DNA of 64,000 nucleotides from Membranipora membranacea (GCA_914767715.1 OU612067.1:30104162-30168161), one strand, 5' to 3'; positions 45,336 to 59,019 are shown, counted from the stretch's first letter. Notes: generated by a model from the sequence alone, not told the origin. Numbers and translations: made by a program.

Positions 45336-47703
45336 AGATTTTATTGTGTACACTCACACAGACCATAGCAACGTGGTTAGATCTGAATGCAAAGCAGTAA
45401 ACTTTGGTATTAAATTCAACCCTAGATTATGCCGAACAAGATATTAGGGTTTAAAAATTCAAATGATCAATTATATTGAAGTATATGAATGACTATTCAA
45501 TAACACAGGCTATAAGACGCAAGCTCTTCTGTTTCTGTTTCACTATAAATAATAGCATGTTTCGGTGAGGTTAAAGAATTGCGCTCTCCATGTATGAATG
45601 ACATCAAGTGCTTTTAAATTGACGGATGCCATTTTGTAACCGCTGTGACAGTAATCATCTGACACTGATCACCAAGAAAGTTCGACTGTCACTCAAAATA
45701 TTAATAGTATTCTTTAATCATTTCCAGCTGCAGAAATGATTGCACACTGGAAATTACTATTTCGAGTTCATTATGAAAATAGCAAGCTCATTCTGATATT
45801 CATTGTTTGTATTGCAAAACAAAAATCGAAAATCTAAACCAAACTTCTATTTTTTAGTTTTGGTGTTAAAAAGGAAAAAACAACAAAAAGGAAATGTAAG
45901 CTCAAGTGATATTGGTCGAATGACCAAAAGGGCCTCAATTTGTTTGAGGATGGCATTGTATACAGGCATTGATCCTTGCACCATCTCAGGTATCAAACAA
46001 ATACGGCAGCACACCCACCGACCCAAAGTTGAAACCTCCCAAATATTTGACGTCGAGTGGCAGTGACCTCTGGAAGTTCAATTTGGGGCAAAAAGTGCCC
46101 TTTTTTAAATTGAGCCCTCTGCGCCTTGTTTTTGAGGTATTTGATTAGTTTTTGTTTTCACTATATAGAGGAGGCATGGCACTTACTGGAGGAGTGACAT
46201 TTTATTGAAACTTTATGATTTTAGGCCTCCTGTCTTCGAGACTCGAAACTCATTTTTGCAATAGTAATAGGACCATTTCTGAACCCTCATTGCATGCAAC
46301 CCCAATAACGCCGGAACCAAAATTTCCAATTTATTATACCATTTCGGTCTTGTACTGTCACTTCCATCAATAATCTTACCAGCTTACAGATCCTGGTTAT
46401 CACAACTGTAACGGATAATAGCCCAATTTTAACAAATTGAAGTCGAAATTTTCCAGCCAAAAATCAGAAATTCAGAAAGATGTCAGTCAAATTTATTGTC
46501 AGCATGATGAACAGCGAGGGATTGTCTAGGTTTTGTCAGAAGCGATTGTTGATTGTGGATTTACATCTTGAGATATTTGGATTTTTGTGACTAAACCAGC
46601 TTTATTTGGTCCAAATTGTGCACTCCTCTCCAGCCAAAAAGCTGAAAATAGGTTAAAGAACATGAAATATTTCCGAGGTTTTGTTGGTGGCGTTTGATGA
46701 TAAATTCAATAGTTAGTAGTTATGAGCATAAACATTTCTCTTTCAATGCTCAACAATCACCCAAAAAAGTTGATCCATTGTTGTACACAATGTGCCTTGC
46801 ATGTAATACCGCATAGATTTTCATCACGATTATGCATAACTTAATTTACTGCATCATTTTGCCCGTTGCTGTCTATATGTATTCAATGTATTTTAGTTAA
46901 TGTACAATCGATCAAGTTAGAAACATGCAGTTTAAAAGATTTTGTGATATTAAACATTAGTCGGACCGGTGTGCCGCTGCAGGTGTGCACAGTGTGCTTC
47001 CAGTGGGGGTTTGCTGCTGCTTGTGTGCTTCCAATAGGGGTCCGCTGCTGCTTGTGTGCTGCCAATTGTGTGCTGAGTTATTAGCCGATGGTGGGTGGGC
47101 TGGTGTATGTGGGCTGCCGCTTGTTGGCTGCAGTTCATGAGCTGCCGCTGTTGTGCTGTCGATTGTACGCACAGCATGATACCTCTGTTGGGTTTTTTAT
47201 ATTGATTGCTTTAATTATTTTGCTGCTTAAATTAATAACAGGTGACACGGATTCTATGAAGCAAGCGTTACAACTTAATAAAAATAAAACATGTTTAATA
47301 AAAAAGAGATTGGCAAAAACAAATTGCGACAAAAATGACAAAAAACATTTCTAGACCTAAACTAGTGGTATGTATTTGAGCCTACTAAAGTGGTGAGCTG
47401 TGCTAGACCTGCGCTTCGGCAGATGTATGTGTAGTCTATGCCTACTACCGCACACCATTGTTGCTGCACACATTGCTCCTGCTGGTGTGCTACCGCTGTT
47501 GCGCTGCCGGTTGTGTGCACAGTGTGCTGCCAATTGTGGGTTTGCTGCCGATTGTGTGCTGCTGACTGTGGGCTCAGCTTGATGTCTATAATGTCCGGGC
47601 TGCCGGATATGTGCTGCCTCCAGTTTGTGGGCTGCCGCTGGTTTGCCTCTGCGCTGCTACTGACATTCATCGGTTGGTTAACTATCGCTGATGGGTTGCC
47701 ACC

Positions 47704-47945
47704 GGTGGGCTGCATCTGGTGCACTGACCCTGGTTGGCTGCATCTGGTGGGCTGACGCTGGTTGGCTGCATCTGGTGGGTTGACGCTGGTTGGCTGGCGC
47801 TGGTGAGTTGACGCTGGTTGGCTGCATCTGGTGGGTTGACGCTGGTTGGCTGACGCTGGTGGGCTGACGCTGGTGAGTTGACGCTGGTGGGCTGACGCTG
47901 GTGAGTTGACGCTGGTTGGCTGACGCTGGTTGGCTGACACTGGTT
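47704..47945. repeat. Minisatellite, unit 6 (~242 bp)
   Basis: Same block order as unit 4, with one GGCTGGCGC change. Confidence 0.95.
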
Positions 47946-48548
47946 TGCCGCTAAATAAGTGGTTGATAATATCAATCAACCAGTAGCAGTTAAGCTCAAC
48001 TTTCGTTTTGGTGATTCAAAGTTGAAATATGAAAACTGGATTTATATCGATCTTTCCTTTTCATTAATAATGATACTCAAAAAACAAAAATTCATTCGCT
48101 TTTCATATCTTGATTTGTCCTTTTGGAACAAAATACAAAAAACAAGTTCTTTTCCGTTTTTTAGCATCAATGGGCAAAAATGAAAAACAAACGATACCAA
48201 GTCTCCTTATAATTATATTTAGAATATACATTTTATGATTTGTATTTTGGTAACATTATCTTTTTTGTTGCGTTCAAACTAATTATTCTACATTTTGCTA
48301 TAACTTTCATTTATAAATTTATTGATGCCATATTTTAATATCCTGTTTCATATCCTGTTTGACCGGCTGCTTATAGAAGTGCCAATTAATTATGCAAGTA
48401 AGCAACATAGGTACAAAATCATAAAATATAATATGCTGTTTGCTATTGCTGTTAAAAATGTAATAAACATGCTATTTTTGATTTTCATTTATATGGTGCT
48501 GGGTTTGGGACACTAATGAATGGCCAGCTCAGCCCAGCCTATGGCCTT

Positions 48549-48678
48549 TTTCCAATTATATTGTACCTCCTTGTAGCAAGCTATAAAAGCACAATATCTT
48601 GTGTCCTGTTATTCAAACAACAGGGAGACCAGCTGACCACCAGTAATTACAAACATTACGAACTTAACAAGAGTGAGT
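48549..48678 (+). promoter_or_regulatory. Promoter and 5' non-coding exon of peptide gene copy 6
   Basis: CCAAT-like element, TATAAAAG at 48582-48589 and donor at 48673 as in copy 4. The 366-bp segment is 48580-48945. This is the only promoter-bearing copy whose coding part is damaged. Confidence 0.55.
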
Positions 48679-49362
48679 AAGTTTCAAGTCTGTGAGAATT
48701 AGGTACAATTTTCAAATATCTGGGTCATATTCTGAGGCATTTTAACTCTTTAAATCCGGCTTAACGCTTTTTAGTTATGCATGAGGTTTTGTTGATTTAA
48801 TTTTTCAGTAGTCACACTGTATGGTCACAGCTATTTTTATGGATTTAGAAGGGATTATTATCTTATTAACGGGCGGCAAATTTAAGTTCAGTAGGATTTT
48901 GGTCTTTGGTGATGAAGAATATTTACTCACTTATGGGGTTATGAAACCAAATCCTCAATAGAGAATAATAATTTTATAAAGTATAAGAGAAATATTCTTT
49001 CATTTCTTGATTAGCGGCCTGCTGTTAAATGTGCAGATAATATCTTCAAAAAAAAGGTTCGGGAATATACAACTACAAGAAACAATCAAGTTATGTTTAA
49101 GAATAATTTAATTTAAGTTTTCTTGAAGCTCAAGATTAAGTTTTGGCATTTCAGTAGTAGTTTATGAATAGTTGTGTCCTGCTTAAACTTTACGACGCAC
49201 ATCTCTTGTAACCTAACAAAGTAAGGATGTTAGAGTGTAGCAGTTGTTGCAATGTAGTTGCAATGCTTCACTGAAACTCTTATCTGTTCCAAATATCTCC
49301 TGGTCTTCCCATGATAGTATTTCAAAAGCTACTAGTAGAAACGGAGTTTCTGTATTTTACAG

Positions 49363-50595
49363 ATGATGAACATAATCAACTGCTTTACTGCAATTCTTAT
49401 GCTAGCAGCAATGAGCAAAGCACTTTCAACAACTGACTGTACAGAGAACAGGTATGTCAACCCCGTTAAATGAAATTATTATCAAGTGATCAAATTATTG
49501 GTTTAGGAAGTTGAGTCATCATTATGCTAAAGGCAAGAAGTGTATTATATATCTAAGAAGTCTACACGACCTAAGGTAGACCGTTGTCTAGTACTCGCCT
49601 AAATTATTCAAAAAGAAGACATCTCATTTCTTACAAACTTGACCAACTTCGACAAACTTTCATTATTTAATAACTTTGTGGTATTTCTCTTTAAAATATA
49701 TATAGACTCTTTGCATACCGCTCTATTGGTAATTTTTCTTCCTCATTAATGTATTTGTAAGGCTGTTAAATGATTTGAATTTATTCCTAACTTTTTAAAA
49801 TATCTATTTATAATTGTGATCAAACTCAATTCCACCAGCTGCTGAGTGTGCAATGCAGAAATCTCATTTCACATCTTCCTTTCTCTATTTTACTGTGATT
49901 GTCGTCGTTTTGACCATGTGGCATGTGGAACAGAATATCTGTGCGTAGATAGGTACGGGGACCCATTAATGCACTAAGAAAATGTTGAATTGCAATAAGC
50001 ATATGCATCTGTCATCGGCTATGCTGCCCATTATTGTACACTATGTTACGTGACAACAACAAGCAAAGACTCAAAGGGATCCGGAAACAAGCCAAGCTTC
50101 AGCTTAGAAGAATTATTAATTGCTCTCAATATGCCATCAATGGATAATACATAATAGAAATATTTTTAATGACTCTGTATGCAATGTCTTACAAAGAAGA
50201 GACGTCGCAGCTTCCCAAATCTCTTTATGTCATACAATATCAGGAATATTTATGCAGTTTGACAGATGTTTAGTACCGTTTTTACCAGTTATCAATTTGT
50301 ATTAGCTGATCTGATAACAATAAACAAAACTCAACTATACTAGCAAGGTGTGATTTATACGATATTGATTTATTTATATATGTGCACACATTTAAGGAGA
50401 TGATTTGAATTTGCTGTTTGGTAGATTGGAATTTGCCTAACTATGTATACACACAAAACCATATAAATGAGGCTTTGACAAGGGATCTGCTGACATGATT
50501 ACAACCCCAACTACAGCAATTTTTGCGGCTGGTGGTACATCATTTCTAGAAATGGCCATTGTTGGATTGTTTGTTCAGCTTCACAGAAATCCTAG
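49363..50595 (+). pseudogene. Peptide gene copy 6: exon 2 acceptor lost, one Cys lost
   Basis: The promoter and the signal-peptide exon (49363-49451) are intact. Before exon 2 (49896-49952) the acceptor reads TTTTACTG instead of TTTTACAG, so normal splicing is not possible there. Exon 3 (50517-50595) has an intact acceptor and stop but carries CGWW instead of CGWC. Exon 2 is 57 nt with matching phases, so skipping it would keep the frame and give a 55-residue product lacking three cysteines. Either a pseudogene or a shorter variant. Confidence 0.7.
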
Positions 50596-52338
50596 AGATT
50601 TTATTGTGTACACTCACACAGACCATAGCAACGTGGTTAGATCTGAATGCAAAGCAGTAAACTTTGGTATTAAATTCAACCCTAGATTATGCCGAACAAG
50701 ATATTAGGGTTTAAAAATTCAAATGATCAATTATATAGATGTATATGAATGACTATTCAATAACACAGGCTATAAGACGCAAGCTCTTCTGTTTCTGTTT
50801 CACTATAAATAATAGCATGTTTTGGTGAGGTTAAAGAATTGCGCTCTCCATGTATGAATCACATCAAGTGCTTTTAAATTGACGGATGCCATTTTGTAAC
50901 TGCTGTGACAGTAATCATCTGACACTGAACACCAAGAAAATTTGACTGTCACTCAAAATATTAATAGTATTCCTTAATCATTTCCAGCTGCAGAAATGAT
51001 TGCACACTGGAAATTACTATTTCGAGTTCATTATGAAAATAGCAAGCTCATTCTGATTTTCATTGTTTGTATTGCAAAACAAAAATCGAAAATCTAAACC
51101 AAACTTCTATTTTTTAGTTTTGGTGTTAAAAAGGAAAAAACAACAAAAAGGAAATGTAAGCTCAAGTGATATTGGTCGAATGACCAAAAGGGCCTCAATT
51201 TGTTTGAGGAAGGCATTGTATACAGGCATTAATCCTTGCACCATCTCAGGTATCAAACAAATACGGCAGCACACCCACCGACCCACAGTTGAAACCTCCC
51301 AAATATTTGACGTCGAGTGGCAGTGACCTCTGGAAGTTCATTTTGGGGCAAAAAGTGCCCTTTTTTAAATTGAGCCCTCTGCGCCATGTTTTTGAGGTAT
51401 TTGATTAGTTTTTGTTTTCACTATATAGAGGAGGCATGGCACTTACTGGAGGAGTGACATTTTATTGAAACTTTATGATTTTAGGCCTCCTGTCTTCGAG
51501 ACTCGAAACTGATTTTTGCAATAGTAATAGGACCATTTCGGACCCCTCATTGCATGCAACCCCAATAATGCCGGAACCAAAATTTCCAATTTATTATACC
51601 ATTTCGGTCTTGTACTGTCATTTCCATCAATAATCTTACCAGCTTACAGATCCTGGTTATCACAACTGTAACGGATAATAGCCCAATTTTAACAAATTGA
51701 AGTCGAAATTTTCCACCCAAAAATCAGAAATTCAGAAAGATGTCAGTCAAATTTATTGTCAGCATGATGAACAGCGAGAGATTGTCTAGGTTTTGTCAGA
51801 AGCGATTGTTGATTTTGGCTTTACATCTTGAGATAGTTGGATTTTTGTGACTAAACCAGCTTTATTTGGTCCAAATTGCGCACTCCTCTCCAGCCAAAAA
51901 GCTGAAAATAGGTTAAAGAACATGGAATATTTCCGAGGTTTTGTTGGTGGCGTTTGATGATAAATTCAATAGTTGAGTAGTTATGAGCATAAACATTTCT
52001 CTTTCAATGCTCAACAATCACCCAAAAAAGTTGATCCATTGTTGTACACAATGTGCCTTGCATGTAATACCGCATAGATTTTCATCACGGTTATGCATAA
52101 CGTAATTTACTGCATCATTTTGCCCATTGCTGCCTATATGTATTCAATGTATTTTAGTTAATGTACAATCGATCAAGTTAGAAACATGCAGTTTAAAAAA
52201 TTTTGTGATATTAAACATTAGTCGGACTGGTGTGCCGCTGCAGGTGTGCACAGTGTGCTTCCAATGGGGGTTTGCTGCTGCTTGTGTGCTCCCAATGGGG
52301 GTCCACTGCTGCTTGTGTGCTGCCAATTGTGTGCTGAG

Positions 52339-52999
52339 CACTGAATTAGATTCTTCTCTTAGAATGGAAATAGTATCATAGCGTTTTACGGTTAGGACAC
52401 TAAACACAGGGACCCATCTGACTGTTATCTGATTGGCTGTCCCTAGTAGCATGAATAATTAGCCTGAGAAATTGTCTTGTTTACAAAATTGCAAACAGTA
52501 AGTATACCCCATACGGTCATTCTGCGCATGCTCAGCTCTGGGCATGAGCTGATCTCTGCAAAATTGAGCCTCGGAATTTCGAAGCCATCTGATTGGCTAC
52601 CTGCTCTGGTGGCATACTCTCAAATGCGTGCGGAATTGTTAGAAAGAGTTATCTTCTATTGTCACTATTAGCTAAATTTGACTGGCAATTTATGCAGGGG
52701 ATGTCCTATCTCCCCAGACCAAAATTGCAATTAGAACCCAGACTAAACTCATTATTCTTGCACATGCGCAAATTCAAGTCACGCGTGATACATACTTAGC
52801 CTTACGACATTCTCTTTGTGGTAATGATACCCTAGTTTATCAGTGATTTACATGCCCAGTCAGATCACGAGAGTCAGTATGCCATACGGTGTCGATGATT
52901 TGGGCATTTCTAGATTCCTACTAGGGACTGGTTAATTTTGCAAGCCCTTTGTTTTGCAAAAGAAAGCTAATGATGCTATTCCAGATATGGAATTCAATG
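52339..52999. mobile_element. MITE, complete copy in unit 7 (661 bp)
   Basis: Flanked by GTGCTGAG at 52331-52338 and 53000-53007. It differs from the unit 5 copy mainly by the stretch TTCTTCTCTTAGA near its left end, which is deleted in unit 5. Confidence 0.8.
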
Positions 53000-53633
53000 G
53001 TGCTGAGTTATTAGCCGATGGTGGGTGGGCTGGTGTATGTGGGCTGCCGCTTGTTGGCTGCAGTTCATGAGCTGCCGCTGTTGTGCTGTCGATTATACGC
53101 ACAGCATGATACCTCTGTTGGGTTTTTTTTATTGATTGCTTTAATTATTTTGCTGCTTAAATTAATAACAGGTGATACGGATTATATGAAGCAAGCGTTA
53201 CAAGTTAATAAAAATAAAACATGTTTAATAAAAAAGAGATTGGCAGAGACAAATTGCGACAAAAATGACAAAAAACATTTTTAGACCTAAACTAGTGGTA
53301 TCTATTTGAGCCTACTAAAGTGGTGACCTGTGCTAGACCTGCGCTTCGGCAGATGTATGTGTAGTCTATGCCTACTACCGCACACCATTGTTGCTGCACA
53401 CATTGCTCCTGCTGGTGTGCTACCGCTGTTGCGCTGCCAGTTGTGTGCACAGTGTGCTGCCAATTGTGGGTTTGCTGCCGATTGTGTGCTGCTGACTGTG
53501 GGCTCAGCTTGATGTCTATAATGTCCGGGCTGCCGGATATGTGCTGCCTCCAGTTTGTGGGCTGCGGCTGGTTTGCCTCTGCGCTGCTACTGACATTCTA
53601 CGGTCGGTTAACTATCGCTGATGGGGTGCCACC

Positions 53634-53721
53634 GGTGGGCTGCATCTGGTGCACTGACCCTGGTTGGCTGCATCTGGTGGGCTGACGCTGGTTGGCTGCA
53701 TCTGGTGGGCTGACACTGGTT
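53634..53721. repeat. Minisatellite, unit 7 (~88 bp)
   Basis: The shortest allele-like version, about six repeats, showing contraction relative to the other units. Confidence 0.95.
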
Positions 53722-54771
53722 TGCCGATAAATAAGTGGTTGATAATATCAATCAACCAGTAGCAGTTAAGCTCAATTTTCGTTTTGGTGATTCAAAGTTG
53801 AAATATGAAAACTGGATTTATATCGATTTTTCCTTTTCATTAATAATGATACTCAAAGAACAAAAATTCATTCGCTTTTCATATCTTGATTTGTCCTTTT
53901 GGAACAAAATACAAAAAACAAGTTCTTTTCCGTTTTTTAGCATCAGTGGGCAAAAATGAAAAACAAACGATACCAAGTCTCCTTATAATTATATTTAGAA
54001 TATACATTTTATGATTTGTATTTTGGTAACATTATCTTTTTTGTTGCGTTCAAACTAATTATTCTACATTTTGCTATAACTTTCATTTATAAATTTATTG
54101 ATGCCATATTTTAATATCCTGTTTCATATCCTGCTTGACCGGCTGCTTATAGAAGTGCCAATTAATTATGCAAGTAAGCAACAAAAGTACAAAATCATAA
54201 AATATAATATGCTGTTTGCTATTGCTGTTAAAAATGTAATAAACATGCTATTTTTGATTTTCGTTTATATGGTGCTGGGTTTGGGACACTCATGAATGGC
54301 CAGCTCAGCCCAGCCTATGGCCTCTTTCCAATTATATTGTACCTCCTTGTAGCAACCAAATCCTCAATAGAGAATAATAAGTTTATAAAGTATAAGAGAA
54401 ATATTCTTTCATTTCTTGATTAGCGGCCTGCTGTTAAATGTGCAGATAATATCTTCAAAAAAAAGGTTCGGGAATATACAACTACAAGAAACAATCAAGT
54501 TATGTTTAAGAATAATTTAATTTAAGTTTTCTCGAAGCTCAAGACTAAGTTTTGGCATTTTAGTAGTAGTTTATGAATAGTTGTGTCCTGCTTAAACTTT
54601 ACGACGCACATCTCTTGTAATCTAATAAAGTAAGGATGTTAGAGTGTAGCAGTTGTTGCAATGTAGTTGCAATGCTTCACTGAAACTCTTATCTGTTCCA
54701 AATATCTCCTGGTCTTCCCATGATATTATTTCAAAAGCTACTAGTAGAAACGGAGTTTCTGTATTTTACAG

Positions 54772-56005
54772 ATGATGAAAATAATCAACTGCTTTACTGC
54801 AATTCTTATGCTAGCAGCAATGAGCAAAGCACTTTCAACAACTGACTGTACAGAGAACAGGTATGTCAACCCCGTTAAATGAAATTATTATCATGTGATC
54901 AAATTATTGGTTTAGGAAGTTGAGTCATCATTATGCTAAAGGCAAGAAGTGTATTATATATCTAAGAAGTCTACACGACCTAAGGTAGACCGTTGTCTAG
55001 TACTCGCCTAAATTATTCAAAAAGAAGACATCTCATTTCTTACAAACTTGACCAACTTCGACAAACTTTCATTATTTAATAACTTTGTGGTATTTCTCTT
55101 TAAAATATATATAGACTCTCTGCATACCGCTCTATTGGTAATTTTTCTTCCTCATTAATGTATTTGTAAGGCTGTTAAATGATTTGAATTTATTCCTAAC
55201 TTTTTAAAATATCTATTTATAATTGTGATCAAACTCAATTCCACCAGCTGCTGAGTGTGCAATGCAGAAATCTCATTTCACATCTTCCTTTCTCTATTTT
55301 ACTGTGATTGTCGTCGTTTTGACCATGTGGCATGTGGAACAGAATATCTGTGCGTAGATAGGTACGGGGACCCATTAATGCACTAAGAAAATGTTGAATT
55401 GCAATAAGCATATGCATCTGTCATCGGCTATGCTGCCCCATTATTATACACTATGTTACGTGACAACAACAAGCAAAGACTCAAAGGGATCCGGAAACAA
55501 GCCAAGCTTCAGCTTAGAAGAATTATTAATTGCTCTCAATATGCCATCAATGGATAATACATAATAGAAATATTTTTAATGACTCTGTATGCAATGTCTT
55601 ACAAAGAGGAGACGTCGCAGCTTCCCAAATCTCTTTATGTCATACAATATCAGGAATATGTATGCAGTTTGACAGATGTTTAGTACCGTTTTTACCACAT
55701 ATCAATTTGTATTAGCTGATCTGATAACAATAAACAAAACTCAACTATACTAGCAAGGTGTGATTTATACGATATTGATTTATTTATATATGTGCACACA
55801 TATAAGGAGATGATTTGAATTTGCTGTTTGGTAGATTGGAACTTGCCTAACTATGTATACACACAAAACCATATAAATGAGGCTTTGACACGGGATCTGC
55901 TGACATGATTACAACCCCAACTACAGCAATTTTTGCGGCTGGTGGTACATCATTTCTAGAAATGGCCATTGTTGGATTGTTTGTTCAGCTTTACAGAAAT
56001 CCTAG
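54772..56005 (+). pseudogene. Peptide gene copy 7: promoterless, acceptor and Cys lost
   Basis: Exon 1 54772-54860 (Lys3 as in copy 1), exon 2 position 55305-55361 with the same acceptor loss as copy 6 (TTTTACTG), exon 3 55927-56005 with CGWW and one Ser-to-Leu change near the end. The promoter segment is absent. Three separate lesions make expression of the family peptide unlikely. Confidence 0.75.
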
Positions 56006-56138
56006 AGGTTTCATTGTGTACACTCACACAGACCATAGCAACGTGGTTAGATCTGAATGCAAAGCAGTAAACTTTGGTATTAAATTCAACCCTAGATTAT
56101 GCCGAACAAGATCTTAGGGTTTAAAAATTCAAATGATC

Positions 56139-58540
56139 AATTATATAGATGTATATGAATGACTATTCAATAACACAGGCTATAAGACGCAAGCTCTTCT
56201 GTTTCTGTTTCACTATAAATAATAGCATGTTTCGGTGAGGTTAAAGAATTGCGCTCTCCATGTATGAATGACATCAAGTGCTTTTAAATTGACGGATGCC
56301 ATTTTGTAACTGCTGTGACAGTAATCATCTGACACTGAACACCAAGAAAATTTGACTGTCACTCAAAATATCAACAGTATTCCTTAATCATTTCCAGCTG
56401 CAGAAATGATTGCACACTGGAAATTACTATTTCGAGTTCATTTTGAAAATAGCAAGCTCATTCTGATTTTCATTGTTTGTATTGCAAAACAAAAATCGAA
56501 AATCTAAACCAAACTTCTATTTTTTAGTTTTGGTGTTAAAAAGGAAAAAACAACAAAAAGGAAATGTAAGCTCAAGTGATATTGGTCGAATGACCAAAAG
56601 GGCCTCAATTTGTTTGAGGAAGGCATTGTATACAGGCATTAATCCTTGCACCATCTCAGGTATCAAACAAATACGGCAGCACACCCACCGACCCACAGTT
56701 GAAACCTCCCAAATATTTGACGTCGAGTGGCAGTGACCTCTGGAAGTTCATTTTGGGGCAAAAAGTGCCCTTTTTTAAATTGAGCCCTCTGCGCCTTGTT
56801 TTTGAGGTATTTGATTAGTTTTTGTTTTCACTATATAGAGGAGGCATGGCACTTACTGGAGGAGTGACATTTTATTGAAACTTTATGATTTTAGGCCTCC
56901 TGTCTTCGAGACTCGAAACTGATTTTTGCAATAGTAATAGGACCATTTCTGACCCCTCATTGCATGCAACCCCAATAATGCCGGAACCAAAATTTCCAAT
57001 TTATTATACCATTTCGGTCTTGTACTGTCATTTCCATCAATAATAGCCCAATTTTAACAAATTGAAGTCGAAATTTTCCACCCAAAAATCAGAAATTCAG
57101 AAAGATGTTAGTCAAATTTATTGTCAGCATGATGAACAGCGAGAGATTGTCTAGGTTTTTTCAGAAGCGATTGTTGATTTTGGCTTTACATCTTGAGATA
57201 TTTGGATTTTTGTGACTAAACCAGCTTTATTTGGTCCAAATTGTGCACTCCTCTCCAGCCAAAAAGCTGAAAATAGGTTAAAGAACATGGAATATTTCCG
57301 AGGTTTTGTTGGTGGCGTTTGATGATAAATTCAATAGTTGAGTAGTTATGAGCATAAACATTTCTCTTTCAATGCTCAACAATCATCCAAAACAGTTGAT
57401 CCATTGTTGTACACAATGTGCCTTGCATGTAATACCGCATAGATTTTCATCACGGTTATGCATAACGTAATTTACTGCATCATTTTGCCCATTGCTGCCT
57501 ATATGTATTCAATGTATTTTAGTTAATGTACAATCGATCAAGTTAGAAACATGCAGTTTAAAAAATTTTGTGATATTAAACATTAGTCGGACCGGTGTGC
57601 CGCTGCAGGTGTGCACAGTGTGCTTCCAATGGGGGTTTGCTGCTGCTTGTGTGCTCCCAATGGGGGTCCACTGCTGCTTGTGTGCTGCCAATTGTGTGCT
57701 GAGCACTGAATTAGATTCTTCTCTTAGAATGGAAATAGTATCATAGCGTTATACGGTTAGGACACTAAACACAGTGACCCATCTGACTGTTATCTGATTG
57801 GCTGTCCCTAGTAGCATGAATAATTAGCCTGAGAAATTGTCTTGTTTACAAAATTGCAAACAGTAAGTATACCCCATACGGTCATTCTGCGCATGCTCAG
57901 CTCTGGGCATGAGCTGATCTCTGCAAAATTGAGCCTCGGAATTCCGAAGCCATCTGATTGGCTACCTGCTCTGGTGGCACACTCTCAGATGCGTGCGGAA
58001 TTGTTAGAAAGAGTTATCTTCTATTGTCACTATTAGCTAAATTTGACTGGCAATTTATGCAGGGGATGTCCTATCTCCCCAGACCAAAATTGCAAAGAGA
58101 TTGGCAAAAACAAATTGCGACAAAAATGACAAAAAACATTTCTAGACCTAAATTAGTGATATGTATTTGAGCCTACTAAAGTGGTGACCTGTGCTAGACC
58201 TGCGCTCCGGCAGATGTATGTGTAGTCTATGCCTACTACCGCACACCATTGTTGCTGCACACATTGCTCCCGCTGGTGTGCTACCGCTGTTGTGCTGCCG
58301 GTTGTGTGCACAGTGTGCTGCCAATTGTGGGTTTTCTGCCGACTGTGCGCTGCTGACTGTGGGCTCAGCTTGATGTCTATAATGTCCGGGCTGTCGGATA
58401 TGTGCTGCCTCCAGTTTGTGGGCTGCCGCTGGTTTGCCTCTGCGCTGCTACTGACATTCTACGGTTGGTTAACTATCGCTGATGGGGTGCCACCGGTGGG
58501 CTGCATCTGGTGCACTGACCCTGGTTTAACTCAACTTTCA
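56139..58540 (+). repeat. Array unit 8, partial; right end of the array
   Basis: Only the 3' flank, a truncated MITE and the CTTCGG-type landmark are present. A ~30-bp deletion near 57045 removes a piece found in the others. The unit ends at GACCCTGGTTTAACTCAACTTTC, where the minisatellite and following bases are deleted and host sequence begins. No gene copy. Confidence 0.9.
57704..58095. mobile_element. MITE, 3'-truncated copy in unit 8
   Basis: Same left end and same breakpoint (AAAATTGCAAAGAGATTGG) as the unit 2 copy, so units 2 and 8 share one deletion event. Confidence 0.8.
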
Positions 58541-59019
58541 ATCCACAGAGAGGGAGAGGATTTCAGGCAGAAGTATAGCAGGAGAGTCTCGCAATAAGGG
58601 GGGGGGGGGGTTAGGGGTCATGAACAGACATATGTGTATTTTGCTATAGTTTTATATATAGCAGTAAGCAAGTTGTTTCCTCAACATGATAGGGGTCAGA
58701 TTACACTGGCTGGTTGGCTTACCACAGTCTCTGTATCAATGCAGCTCACTATCCTGACTGAACTTTCATCAATAACAAGACTTGATGTAATAGATGTCAA
58801 GTTCTGTGCTTCGCTCTACAACAGGGAGATTGTGTGTAGGGTAAATCTTTATCGAGTCAAGTATACAAACAATAAACTGTACTGATCACTGACTCCATCA
58901 GGCAATTAGCAGAAGATCTCCGAGATTGCTGACCAATGAGACTTTACTCCCGAACAGTCCAATCCTTGCAATAAGGTGGGATATGACAAGCTCATGAATG
59001 ATGAATCTCTAAAACGAAC
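58541..59019. other. Non-coding, includes a 13-G run
   Basis: This is the junction between the array and the host gene. A run of 13 G lies at 58598-58610. An 83-codon plus frame (58634-58885) has no recognised features. Confidence 0.5.

Larger units (their letters stand above)
39918..45468 (+). repeat. Array unit 5 (5.6 kb, longest)
   Basis: It contains a full-length MITE (41528-42175) and the GCTGAGTTATTAGCC tract. The promoter segment is missing, and the gene copy has a lost cysteine. Confidence 0.92.
45469..50728 (+). repeat. Array unit 6 (5.3 kb)
   Basis: No MITE. The promoter segment is present. The minisatellite and gene flanks are closest to unit 4. Confidence 0.92.
50729..56138 (+). 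repeat. Array unit 7 (5.4 kb)
   Basis: Full-length MITE (52339-52999), very short minisatellite and no promoter segment. Confidence 0.92.

Noticed and set aside
24341-53721. CRISPR-like arrays
   Set aside because: The direct repeats here are contiguous minisatellites without unique spacers, in a eukaryotic context.
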